A DNA stretch of 64,000 nucleotides from UBA6115 sp050952935 (lineage in GTDB: Bacteria > Bacillota > Clostridia > Christensenellales > Aristaeellaceae). The notes under the pieces are model-generated. The model was not told the origin of the DNA. It ran no database searches and worked only from the letters and a program-made list of their open reading frames with translations. Below are positions 1 through 7,422 of the stretch, one piece after another. The position numbers were made by a program, and so were the translations under genes. Location of the stretch: positions 1,488,001 to 1,552,000 of the forward strand of contig JBMNLS010000001.1 in assembly GCA_050952935.1 (NCBI GenBank), written 5' to 3'. Within the stretch, counting starts at the first letter, position 1. The number at the start of each line of letters is the position of its first letter.

Positions 1-2
1 TG

Positions 3-1274
3 TTTCAATCCATGGGAAAGATGGACGAAATCAAGCCTTGGATTGGTAAATATGGCATGGTTATTGTGGATGAATGCCATCATGTTCCAGCCGTCAGCTT
101 TGAACAGGTTATTAAAAAGGTATCCGCCCGATATGTGTATGGATTAACTGCGACACCCAAGCGTCAGGACGGGCACCATCCGATCCTGGAAATGTATCTG
201 GGGCCAATCCGCTATCATGTGGATGCAAAAGTCCAGGCTGCCCGGCGTCCTTTTGCTCACCTCATGATTCCCAGGTTTACTGGGACGCGCTTTCAGCTTC
301 AGGCTGAAGACCGTATGCCCAGTATCAGTCAACTTTACAATCAGATAGCAACCGATGATCTGCGCAACCACATGATTGTGGACGATGTTATAAACTGTGT
401 GAAAGAAGGACGAAATTGTCTGGTGCTGAGTGAAAGAAAGCAGCATGTGGTTTGGCTCTCCGAGCAGCTAAGCAAGCAGAGGGACAGCGTAATCACTTTG
501 ATGGGAGGCAGGAATCAGAAAAATACCCCTTGCCAACTTGAAGCACTTAAGCGCATCCCCTCCAGCACGCCGCTTATCGTCTGTGCAACCGGTAAATACA
601 TCGGTGAAGGTTTTGATGAGCCGCGCTTGGATACGCTATTTCTGACTATGCCGATTTCGTGGCAGGGCACGCTGGCCCAGTATGTGGGCAGGCTTCACCG
701 CCTGCACGAGGGAAAGCGCGAGGTTCGTGTATATGACTATATTGACACCCATGCAGAAATGCTGGAGCGCATGTACCATAGGCGCCTGAAAGGATATGCG
801 GCAATCGGTTACCAGGTTCTGGCGGATGCACAGGATATGACGGTCAGCGGTGATATCATCTACAATCAGGACAGTTTTCAGCATCGTTTTTTATCGGATT
901 TGGCTGCTGCACGTGGCAGCATTGTCATTGTCAGTCCCTTTGCTACCCTGCGGCGTGTGTGCTGGTTGGAAACGATATTGTCAGATGCAATTAAACGCTC
1001 CGTATCCATTACGGTCTGCACACGACCTTCATCGGCCTTTCAAGGCCGAAGCCAGGGGGCATCTGATGCGGCAATTCGCAAACTGAATTCTATTGGCGTT
1101 CAAGTGATTTGTGCAAAAGATATCCATCAAAAATTTGCCATAACAGATGAAAGGATTGTTTGGTACGGTAGTGTTAATCTGCTAAGTTTTGGGGCATCTC
1201 AGGAAAGCATGATGCGTATCATCAGCGGCAGTGTTGCCAGAGCACTTAAAACTAGCATGGGATATGACTTGTGA
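3..1274 (+). CDS. SF2 helicase with C-terminal phospholipase-D-like domain, 5'-truncated by window
   Basis: The reading frame is open from the first bases of the window, so the N-terminus lies outside it. Visible helicase motifs are a DECH Walker B box (VIVDECHHV), motif III (LTATPKR) and, about 200 residues later, a RecA2 segment with GEGFDEPRLD and a QYVGRLHR arginine-finger motif VI. The last ~130 residues form a second domain with a PLD-type signature HQKFAITD (HxKx4D) followed by GSVN. This pairing of an SF2 helicase with a single HKD motif is known from DNA-conflict and defence-associated helicases; many homologues carry a primase-like domain upstream, which cannot be seen here. ATP-dependent nucleic-acid remodelling is well supported; a defence role is inference. 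It stands alone, followed by a terminator and a tRNA gene, a common place for accessory genes. Confidence 0.8.
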   Translation, partial: FQSMGKMDEIKPWIGKYGMVIVDECHHVPAVSFEQVIKKVSARYVYGLTATPKRQDGHHPILEMYLGPIRYHVDAKVQAARRPFAHLMIPRFTGTRFQLQAEDRMPSISQLYNQIATDDLRNHMIVDDVINCVKEGRNCLVLSERKQHVVWLSEQLSKQRDSVITLMGGRNQKNTPCQLEALKRIPSSTPLIVCATGKYIGEGFDEPRLDTLFLTMPISWQGTLAQYVGRLHRLHEGKREVRVYDYIDTHAEMLERMYHRRLKGYAAIGYQVLADAQDMTVSGDIIYNQDSFQHRFLSDLAAARGSIVIVSPFATLRRVCWLETILSDAIKRSVSITVCTRPSSAFQGRSQGASDAAIRKLNSIGVQVICAKDIHQKFAITDERIVWYGSVNLLSFGASQESMMRIISGSVARALKTSMGYDL

Positions 1275-1395
1275 TTATAGTCGTTCATCATAATAAAAGG
1301 TCAATACGCTACTTGAGCGATGCTGATGAACTTTGGGATTAAAACAGGATTTTGTTGAAATATTGATAGTATTCGGTTTGCTATAGGGCACTAAT

Positions 1396-1450
1396 GAGAT
1401 GCCTGAAAAACTCTAAAAGAGTTTTCAAATGTCCTTACATCTCTTTTTTT
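1396..1450 (+). terminator. Rho-independent terminator after the helicase gene
   Basis: An outer stem GAGATG/CATCTC encloses an inner AAAACTC/GAGTTTT hairpin and is followed directly by seven T. It lies about 120 bp after the helicase stop. The rest of 1275-1511 shows no coding potential or other recognisable element. Confidence 0.55.
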
Positions 1451-1511
1451 AGTGACAGGACTTGAGATTTGAACGGTTTTGTTTGACTTATCAACGATGA
1501 TTCACATTATA

Positions 1512-1547
1512 CAATAAAAACAGAACCGTCAGATTTGACGGCCCTGT
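1512..1547 (-). terminator. Terminator of tRNA-Pro
   Basis: Read on the minus strand, a 12-bp stem (two G-U pairs, loop AATC) begins 3 nt after the encoded CCA end of the tRNA and runs into TTTTTATT. This is a classic intrinsic terminator. Confidence 0.8.
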
Positions 1548-1550
1548 TGT

Positions 1551-1627
1551 TGGTCTGGGTGAGAGGATTCGAACCTCCGGCCTCTTGAACCCCATTCAAG
1601 CACGCTACCAAACTGCGCCACACCCAG
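1551..1627 (-). tRNA. tRNA-Pro (anticodon GGG)
   Basis: The minus strand folds as a full cloverleaf: 7-bp acceptor stem CTGGGTG/CACCCAG, D-arm with GGTAG, anticodon stem CTTGA/TCAAG around loop ATGGGGT (anticodon GGG), and T-arm with TTCGAATC. The discriminator A and the CCA tail are encoded. It has its own promoter and terminator, so it is a single-gene unit. Confidence 0.95.
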
Positions 1628-1656
1628 GCACCTGCACCACCCAAAGCGCAAATAAT

Positions 1657-1685
1657 ATATTAGCATTGCTACGTATAATTGTCAA
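1657..1685 (-). promoter_or_regulatory. Sigma-A promoter of tRNA-Pro
   Basis: On the minus strand there is TTGACA, a 17-nt spacer and TAATAT, ending about 30 nt upstream of the tRNA 5' end. The -35 box is perfect and the -10 near-consensus. Confidence 0.75.
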
Positions 1686-1695
1686 GCGATTTTTT

Positions 1696-1752
1696 CCCGA
1701 GTTGTAGAAATCCCGTGTTTCCCGAGTTGTAGAAATCCCGAGTTGTAGAAAT
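1696..1752. repeat. Three direct copies of a 16-bp repeat
   Basis: The unit cccgagttgtagaaat occurs exactly at 1696-1711, 1721-1736 and 1737-1752. Copies 2 and 3 abut; copies 1 and 2 are separated by 9 bp (cccgtgttt) that begins like another unit. There are no spacers of CRISPR size. The cluster sits between the tRNA-Pro promoter and a solo IS end. Confidence 0.85.
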
Positions 1753-1765
1753 GCATTGTATAGGC

Positions 1766-1793
1766 TGTACGGGTGTCAAACATGGGTAATACA
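1766..1793 (+). mobile_element. Solo remnant of an IS481-type inverted-repeat end
   Basis: These 28 bases match the left end of the IS481-type element at 24071-24098 at 24 of 28 positions, including the core TGTCAAACAT. No transposase and no opposite end lie nearby, so this is probably the scar of a decayed or excised copy. Confidence 0.65.
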
Positions 1794-1814
1794 TACATGT
1801 TTCTTTGACAACTT

Positions 1815-1840
1815 AACAGGCTGCCGTGCGGCAGCCTGTT
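1815..1840 (-). terminator. Strong hairpin downstream of pgi, probable terminator
   Basis: A near-perfect palindrome of 11-12 bp (AACAGGCTGCCG and its complement) lies 15 bp past the pgi stop. It lacks a good T-tract on the minus strand, so termination may be incomplete or Rho-assisted. Confidence 0.5.
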
Positions 1841-1855
1841 GAATAGGATCCAAGC

Positions 1856-3274
1856 TTATTTCAGGATATAGGCCTCCACATCGGCCTTCTGGCCGGCCAT
1901 TTCTTCCTGCTTTTTCCGGTATTTCTCGCCGGTGTTGCCCAGCACCGCGTAGGAGGCGATTTTACTCTCCTCAACGCCGGGCTGGTTGAACGCGTCAATG
2001 TCCAGCAGCTCCCCGGCATAGGCGGTGGTGAGCATGAAGAAGTAGAGCAGCTGGCCGATGGTGTGGGCGTTCACCTCCGGCAGGGTGATGGTCTGGCTCA
2101 TGCGCCCGGCGCGCAGCAGCGCGTATTGGGTGCCCTGGTATTCTGCCTCGATAAGCGCGTTAAGGCTTTTGCCGCCTAGGAAGGCCACATCCGGGAACTC
2201 CTCGCAGCCATGGGGGATGCCCACCTCACTGCGGAAATTCCCCACCCGCAGGAAGGTGACGATTTTGTCATAGGGGCCTTCGGTGTAAAGCTGAAGCTGG
2301 CTGTGCTGGTCCGTCACGCCCAGGGACTTGACAGGCGTTTGCCCAACGTTCACCGCCATACCCTTGCGGGTGACATTTTTGCCCAGGCTTTCCGCCCACA
2401 GCTGGCAGAACCAGTCGGCGATGTATTTCAGGCTGTCGGCATAGGGCATCATCACCTGAATGTTGATGCCCATCTCCTCCATGGCATATACCTGGATCAG
2501 CGCCTGCAGGAGGGCCGGGTTCTGCCAGGGATCGGCTGATTTGCAGCGCTTGTCCATGGCCGCGGCGCCCTGGAGCAGGCCATGGATATCAATGCCGCAG
2601 ACGGCGGCGGCCAAAAGCCCCACCGGGCTTAACTCGCTGAACCGCCCGCCCACTGAAGAGGGCACGAAGAAGAGCTTGAATCCTTCTTTTTTAGCCATCT
2701 TGATCAGGTTGCCCTTTTCATGGTCGGTGGTGGCGACGATGTGCTCATGCCATTTTTCGCCCACCGCCTTTTTCAGCAGCGTGGTGATGATGAGGTACTG
2801 GCTCATGGTTTCAGCCGTGGCGCCTGATTTGGTGATAACGTTGAAGCAGGTGGTGGCAGGGTCGATCACATCCAGCAGGGACTGCATACGCTCCGGGTCG
2901 ATGTTGTCTTCCACATAGAACCTGGGGCCGCCGCGTTTTTCCCTGGGCAGCTCGTTGTAGCGCAGGTGATTGAGGGCCTGCTGCACGGCCATGGGCCCCA
3001 GGGCGCTGCCGCCGATGCCAAGGATCACAAAGGTGTCAAAGCGCTCCCGGATGGCCTGGGCGGTTTCCTCAATGTCCTGGACGATCTCCGCCTGGTTGTA
3101 GGGCAGCTCCGTCCAGCCCAGCCAGCCGGTGCCCCGCGCCTTTTCAACGGCTTTGAACACCTCCGCCGCCTGGGGGGCCATATCCTCAACCGTCTCTTTG
3201 CTGATGCCATACTGATAACCTACACGGTCCGCCATCAGATGGTTGATGTCAATGATGATGTTCTGATGATTCAT
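1856..3274 (-). CDS. pgi: Glucose-6-phosphate isomerase
   Basis: A 472-residue cytosolic enzyme interconverting glucose 6-phosphate and fructose 6-phosphate in glycolysis and gluconeogenesis. The SIS-fold landmarks are present: FVILGIGGSALGPMAVQQAL (phosphosugar loop), NVITKSGATAETMSQY (second SIS loop), SSVGGRFSELSPVGLL (active-site signature), and a C-terminal lysine-containing helix. Length fits the Firmicute type (about 450). The chosen ATG (MNHQNIIID) has GGAGG 7 nt upstream; longer in-frame readings start inside the promoter region. It has its own promoter and lies just downstream of the ABC-F gene on the same strand, separated by about 95 bp. Confidence 0.95.
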   Translation of the reverse strand: MNHQNIIIDINHLMADRVGYQYGISKETVEDMAPQAAEVFKAVEKARGTGWLGWTELPYNQAEIVQDIEETAQAIRERFDTFVILGIGGSALGPMAVQQALNHLRYNELPREKRGGPRFYVEDNIDPERMQSLLDVIDPATTCFNVITKSGATAETMSQYLIITTLLKKAVGEKWHEHIVATTDHEKGNLIKMAKKEGFKLFFVPSSVGGRFSELSPVGLLAAAVCGIDIHGLLQGAAAMDKRCKSADPWQNPALLQALIQVYAMEEMGINIQVMMPYADSLKYIADWFCQLWAESLGKNVTRKGMAVNVGQTPVKSLGVTDQHSQLQLYTEGPYDKIVTFLRVGNFRSEVGIPHGCEEFPDVAFLGGKSLNALIEAEYQGTQYALLRAGRMSQTITLPEVNAHTIGQLLYFFMLTTAYAGELLDIDAFNQPGVEESKIASYAVLGNTGEKYRKKQEEMAGQKADVEAYILK

Positions 3275-3299
3275 ATTTGCCTCCTGCCGTTTTTTTATA

Positions 3300-3329
3300 A
3301 TTATAACATAGTTCCAAGGGGCCGGACAA
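3300..3329 (-). promoter_or_regulatory. Probable promoter of pgi
   Basis: Minus strand: TTGTCC, 18-nt spacer, perfect TATAAT, with the -10 about 25 nt before the pgi start codon. Confidence 0.5.
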
Positions 3330-3368
3330 GTAGGGGAGACAGCCGGCCTGTTTTCATACACGGGCCGC

Positions 3369-4943
3369 CTATCCCAGCGCCAGCACGGCTGTCGCCACCC
3401 GCTTTACAAAGGCGCGCTCATGCTCAATGAACACCAGGGCGGCGTCCGCTTCAATGAGCATGTCCTCAATCTGCTCGCGGCTTTCCGGGTCAATGTCGTT
3501 AAGGGGTTCGTCCCACAGGTAGAGATGGGCGGGCTCACACAGGCTGAGGGCCAACAGCAGCTTCTTTTTTTGCCCCAGGGAAAACCCCGCGCTGTTTTGT
3601 TCAAAATGCTCCTGGGGCAGATCGAACTTGCGCAGCAGCATCAAAAAGCGGGTGAGGTCAAGGCCGCGGGCCAAGGCGATTTCCCGGGGCGTGCCTGAGA
3701 GGTGGTGGCTGGTTTGCGGCAGATGGGAGATGATGAGCCCCTGAGGTCGCCAAACGCTGCCCGTGGTGGGGGCAAGACCGCCTGACAGGATGCCGAGCAG
3801 GGTGCTCTTTCCAGCGCCATTGGGCCCGGTAAGCGCCAGGCGGTCACCTGGCTTGATGACCAGGTCCAGGCGCTCAAACAGCGCCCTTTTCCCATAGGCG
3901 AAGCCGGCCTTTTCAAGGCGCAGAAGCACCGGGCTTTTGTGGCGCAGCAGGGGCAGGGTGATTTTCGCGGTGTATTCCAGGTTTTTAAGCAGGCTTTCCT
4001 GCTGCTGCGCCTGTTTTTCAATGCGGCCATGGATAGCCAGAGCGCGCTTCATCATCCGGGCGGACTGGGCGCCCACATAGCCCCGGTCACCCACGCCGTG
4101 CCCGATTTTGCTGGCCTCAATTTTGTCGCTCCAGCCGGCCTTTTCCCGGGCGGAGGCGCGCAGGCGGCGGATGTCCTTTTGGATACGCTCATTTTCCGCC
4201 CGTTCGTAATCATCCTGGCGCTGCTTGTTTTTTCGGTAAGTTGTATAGTTGCCATTCACCAGCCGCGCGCCCTGTTTTTCCAGGGCCAGGATATGATCGC
4301 AGGCGGTGCACAGAAAGCTGCGGTCATGGGAGGCCACCAGGAAGCCGGATTTGCCGGCCAGGTAGGCGGCCATCTTCTCCCGGCCGGCCATGTCCAGATG
4401 GTTTGTTGGCTCATCAATGAGCAGGAAATGATTTTGCCTGACAAACAGCGCCGCCATCGTCAGCCGCACCCGCTCCCCGGGGCTGAAGGAGGAAAGGGGA
4501 CGGCTGAGGCTTTCCTGCTCAAAGCCCATCAGCGCCGCCTCCCTGGCCAAAAGCCCGCGAATGGCGTAGCCGTCACGGGCGCTGTAGCGCGCTTGCAGTT
4601 CCCCGTAGCGTGTGAGCGCTTCCGGCGTTCCCGCGGCCAGGCAATCCGCCATATCGGCCTCCCAGCGGGTAAAGGGGACCAGGCTGTCAATAAGGGCTGA
4701 TTCCGCGTCCCGGGACAAGTCCACCGGAAAAGGGAAAAGGTCAAAATCAACGGCGCTGATAATTTGCCCTGTACCCTGAAGCTCCCCTTTCAGCAGGCGC
4801 AGCAGGGTGGTTTTCCCCCGGCCATTGCGCCCCACCAGCCCCAGGCGCCAGGCGCTGTCAAAGCGCAGGCTCAGGTCTTCAAACACCGGCGCCAGCGCGC
4901 CCTCGTAGTGGAAGGATAGTTGATTGATCTGTATGACTGACAT
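3369..4943 (-). CDS. ABC-F ATPase, possible ribosomal protection protein (Lsa-like)
   Basis: A 524-residue soluble protein with two ABC domains and no membrane segments, the ABC-F layout. Domain 1 has Walker A GRNGRGKTT (residues 38-46), signature FSPGERVR and Walker B LLIDEPTNHLD. Domain 2 has GPNGAGKST, signature SLGQKKK and LYLWDEPLND, and the linker between them is basic and helical. ABC-F proteins bind the ribosomal E site; some rescue stalled ribosomes and others protect against lincosamides, streptogramins or pleuromutilins. The leader with a tiny ORF and an attenuator-like hairpin favours the drug-responsive class, but that is inference. The start MSVIQINQL has GGAGG 7 nt upstream; a longer in-frame version would run into the leader. 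Confidence 0.85.
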   Translation of the reverse strand: MSVIQINQLSFHYEGALAPVFEDLSLRFDSAWRLGLVGRNGRGKTTLLRLLKGELQGTGQIISAVDFDLFPFPVDLSRDAESALIDSLVPFTRWEADMADCLAAGTPEALTRYGELQARYSARDGYAIRGLLAREAALMGFEQESLSRPLSSFSPGERVRLTMAALFVRQNHFLLIDEPTNHLDMAGREKMAAYLAGKSGFLVASHDRSFLCTACDHILALEKQGARLVNGNYTTYRKNKQRQDDYERAENERIQKDIRRLRASAREKAGWSDKIEASKIGHGVGDRGYVGAQSARMMKRALAIHGRIEKQAQQQESLLKNLEYTAKITLPLLRHKSPVLLRLEKAGFAYGKRALFERLDLVIKPGDRLALTGPNGAGKSTLLGILSGGLAPTTGSVWRPQGLIISHLPQTSHHLSGTPREIALARGLDLTRFLMLLRKFDLPQEHFEQNSAGFSLGQKKKLLLALSLCEPAHLYLWDEPLNDIDPESREQIEDMLIEADAALVFIEHERAFVKRVATAVLALG

Positions 4944-5000
4944 GAACAAACCTCCCTGATAGGCAGGCAGGTTTACGCAACGCAAAAGAGCGCTGAACAC

Positions 5001-5023
5001 AATAAAACCCGCCTGAAACAGGC
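5001..5023 (-). terminator. Attenuator hairpin in the ABC-F leader
   Basis: Minus strand: GCCTG-TTT-CAGGC followed by GGGTTTTATT, about 55 bp before the ABC-F start and 35 bp after the tiny leader ORF. Upstream sequence (AGACGG, CGTCTG) can form competing pairings, as expected for a ribosome-controlled attenuator. The stem is short, so strength is uncertain. Confidence 0.55.
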
Positions 5024-5057
5024 CGTCTATACGGCAGAATGACTATTCAGACGCGTT

Positions 5058-5066
5058 TTATTTCAT
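5058..5066 (-). promoter_or_regulatory. Two-codon leader ORF (Met-Lys-stop) before the ABC-F gene
   Basis: Minus strand: AGGAGG, 10 nt, then ATGAAATAA. The ribosome binding site is better than that of many genes here although it serves only two codons. It lies between the promoter and the attenuator hairpin, the layout known from antibiotic-inducible ABC-F and other resistance leaders, where a stalled ribosome at the leader ORF prevents termination. Confidence 0.6.
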
Positions 5067-5103
5067 CAGCGGCCTTCCTCCTGATTGTTTGAATCGTGAA
5101 TTC

Positions 5104-5132
5104 AATATACCGGGTGTGGAAGGGGATGTCAA
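5104..5132 (-). promoter_or_regulatory. Sigma-A promoter of the ABC-F leader
   Basis: Minus strand: TTGACA, 17-nt spacer, TATATT, about 20 nt ahead of the leader ORF ribosome binding site. Near consensus. The transcribed leader before the ABC-F start would be roughly 150 nt. Confidence 0.75.
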
Positions 5133-5186
5133 CATTTGAATAAGCAAAAAAATGCCGGGTTGGCAAAGGTCGGCGGGCGTTAAATG

Positions 5187-5215
5187 TTGCGATTTCAGGG
5201 TATATATGTTATTCT
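5187..5215 (+). promoter_or_regulatory. Possible promoter of the tig-clp-lon operon
   Basis: TTGCGA, 17-nt spacer, TATTCT, about 50 nt upstream of the tig start. Both boxes deviate from consensus; it is the best candidate in the gap. Confidence 0.4.
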
Positions 5216-5266
5216 AAGAGATAGCGTATTCGGGAAACCGTGCGCTAAATGCAGAGGAGGAACAGC

Positions 5267-6781
5267 ATGAGTTACCAGGTAGAAAAGGTCAGCAGCAACC
5301 AGCAGAAAATCAGCTTTGAGATTCCCGCGGCAGCGTTTGAGGAGGCGATGCAAAAAGCATACCTTAAAATGCGCGGCCGCATCAATGTTCCCGGTTTCCG
5401 CAAGGGCAAAGCGCCCCGGAAGCTGATTGAGAACATGTATGGCGAGGGCGTGTTTTATGACAAAGCCTTCGACCTGATTTTCCCCGACGCCTACAAGGAA
5501 GCGGTGGAAGCTGAGGACCTTTTCCCTGTGGATCAGCCGGAAATCACCCTGGATCAGATCGGCGGCGGCCAGGAACTGAAATTCAGCGCCACGGTGTATG
5601 TGCGGCCCGATGTGACCCTGGGCGACTACAAAACCCTGAAGGCCACCCGGCATTTGCACCCCATCACGCCTGAGCAGATTGAAAACCGCATTGCCCGGGA
5701 TGTGGAAAAGGTGACCATGGAAGAGGACATCGGCGAGGAAGCTCTTCAGGAGGGTGACACCGCGAGCATTGACTACCTGGGCAGCGTGGATGGCGTTCCG
5801 TTCGCGGGGGGCGAGGGCAAGGGGCACAAGCTGGTGCTGGGCTCCCAGACCTTTATCCCCGGCTTTGAGGAGCAGGTGGCGGGCATGAAGGCGGGGGAGG
5901 AGAAGGACATCAACGTGACCTTCCCTGAAAAGTACCACGCTGAAGCCTTGGCGGGTAAAGAAGCCGTGTTCCATGTGAAGGTCAATGCCGGCACCCGCCG
6001 GGTGAAGCCGGAAATGGATGACGAATTCGCGCAGGATGTGTCTGAGTTCAGCACGCTTGCGGAATATAAAGAAGGCATTGAAAAAGAGCTGACCGAGCTG
6101 CGTGACAAGCACGCGGAAACCCACCTGGAAAACGACCTTATCCAGCAGGCGGTGGACGCGGCCGACTGCGATATCCCTGAGGCGCTGATTCAGCGGCAGA
6201 TGGACTACCTGCTCCAGAACATGCGCATCCGCATGCTCTATCAGGGCCTGCGCTTTGAGGACTATTTGAAGTATACCAACACCACCCAGGAAGAGGTGCG
6301 GGAGAACTTCCGCCAGGATGCCGTCAACAACGTGAAGACTGATTTGGTGCTGTATGCCATCGCCAAGCAGGAAGGGTTTGAGGCCTCTCCGGAAGAAGTG
6401 GATGAGGAGATCAAGCGCCACGCCCAGGAAACGGGCCGTGAGTTTGAGAGCTATAAATCCTCCCTCAACGAAAATCAGATGGAAAACTTCAAGGACGTTG
6501 CCATTAACCGCAAGGTGGTCAACCTGCTTAAGGAAAACGCCCAGGTGACCGACCACACGGAGGCTCATGAGGAGCTGACGGTGAAGGACATCGCCCAGGC
6601 CACCCAGGCGATTGAGGAAGCGGCTGAGGTGGCAGAAGAGTCAATTGTGGCGGAAGAACCTGCGAAAACAAAGCCCGCCAAGGCCAAAAAGGCAGCCAAA
6701 GAGGGTGAGGAGAAGGCCGGGCCCAAAGCGAAAAAAGCGCCCGCCAAGAAAAAGGATGAGACTGAGGACAACGACAAATAA
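5267..6781 (+). CDS. tig: Trigger factor (ribosome-associated chaperone and prolyl isomerase)
   Basis: A 504-residue protein that binds ribosomal protein L23 at the exit tunnel and shields nascent chains. The N-terminal domain has the ribosome-binding signature GFRKGKAPRK (near residue 45). An FKBP-type domain follows at about 155-245 (DTASIDYLGSVDGVPFAGG), then the helical C-terminal substrate cradle. Family members are usually about 430 residues. The excess is a C-terminal tail from about residue 440 rich in Ala, Glu and Lys, ending in a repetitive KAKKA/PAKKK segment, probably disordered. The ATG is chosen because AGGAGG lies 6 nt upstream. It is the first gene of an operon with clpP, clpX, lon and engB, a classic chaperone-protease grouping. 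Confidence 0.95.
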   Translation: MSYQVEKVSSNQQKISFEIPAAAFEEAMQKAYLKMRGRINVPGFRKGKAPRKLIENMYGEGVFYDKAFDLIFPDAYKEAVEAEDLFPVDQPEITLDQIGGGQELKFSATVYVRPDVTLGDYKTLKATRHLHPITPEQIENRIARDVEKVTMEEDIGEEALQEGDTASIDYLGSVDGVPFAGGEGKGHKLVLGSQTFIPGFEEQVAGMKAGEEKDINVTFPEKYHAEALAGKEAVFHVKVNAGTRRVKPEMDDEFAQDVSEFSTLAEYKEGIEKELTELRDKHAETHLENDLIQQAVDAADCDIPEALIQRQMDYLLQNMRIRMLYQGLRFEDYLKYTNTTQEEVRENFRQDAVNNVKTDLVLYAIAKQEGFEASPEEVDEEIKRHAQETGREFESYKSSLNENQMENFKDVAINRKVVNLLKENAQVTDHTEAHEELTVKDIAQATQAIEEAAEVAEESIVAEEPAKTKPAKAKKAAKEGEEKAGPKAKKAPAKKKDETEDNDK

Positions 6782-6813
6782 GTGATTTTGTGTAACCAAA
6801 CCCAGGAGGAAAC

Positions 6814-7422
6814 ATGGCAGAGTATTTGATTCCCTATGTGATTGAGCGCTCAGGCAACTCCGAGCGTTCCTTTGACATTTATTCCCGGCTGCTGAAAGAC
6901 CGCATTGTCTTTTTGTCCGGTCCCGTGACCGATGGCCTGGCCAACACCGTGGTGGCCCAGCTGCTTTTCCTTGATATGGATAATCCCAACGCGGAAATAT
7001 CCCTTTATATCAATTCACCCGGCGGCTCTGTGACCGCCGGCATGGCCATTTTTGACACCATGCAGCACATCAAGGCCCCGGTGCGCACCGTATGCGTGGG
7101 CATGGCGGCCTCCATGGGCGCTTTCCTGCTGATGGCGGGCGCCAAGGGCAAGCGCATGGCGCTGCCCAACAGCGAGGTGATGATCCACCAGCCATCTGGC
7201 GGCGCGGAGGGGCAGGCCACGGATGTGACCATCAGGGCCGAATGGCTGCTGAGAACCAAGAAAAAAATGAACCGCATGATGGCGGAGATGACCGGGCAGC
7301 CTGAAGAGAAAATAGCCAATGACGTGGAGCGGGACTATTTCATGTCCGCCGATGAGGCCAAGGCCTATGGCATCGTGGATGAGATCTATGCCCCGCGCAA
7401 GGATGAGGAGAAAAATGGCTAA
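6814..7422 (+). CDS. clpP: ATP-dependent Clp protease proteolytic subunit
   Basis: A 202-residue serine peptidase that forms the double-heptamer chamber fed by ClpX. The catalytic triad is visible: Ser in AASMGAFLL (near 99), His in MIHQPSGG (near 124) and Asp in DVERDYFMS (near 173). The N-terminal loop (IPYVIERSG) that docks the ATPase is present, and length is typical. AGGAGG lies 4 nt before the ATG, 32 bp after tig. The stop overlaps the start of clpX by 8 nt, so the two are translationally coupled. Confidence 0.97.
   Translation: MAEYLIPYVIERSGNSERSFDIYSRLLKDRIVFLSGPVTDGLANTVVAQLLFLDMDNPNAEISLYINSPGGSVTAGMAIFDTMQHIKAPVRTVCVGMAASMGAFLLMAGAKGKRMALPNSEVMIHQPSGGAEGQATDVTIRAEWLLRTKKKMNRMMAEMTGQPEEKIANDVERDYFMSADEAKAYGIVDEIYAPRKDEEKNG

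Noticed and set aside
1696..1752. Short direct repeats as a CRISPR array
   Set aside because: Only three 16-bp units with 9-bp or no spacing; no spacer-sized unique sequences and no cas genes.
5195..6568. 457-codon frame on the minus strand opposite tig
   Set aside because: It is the antisense image of a well-conserved gene, has no ribosome binding site and no recognisable domains.
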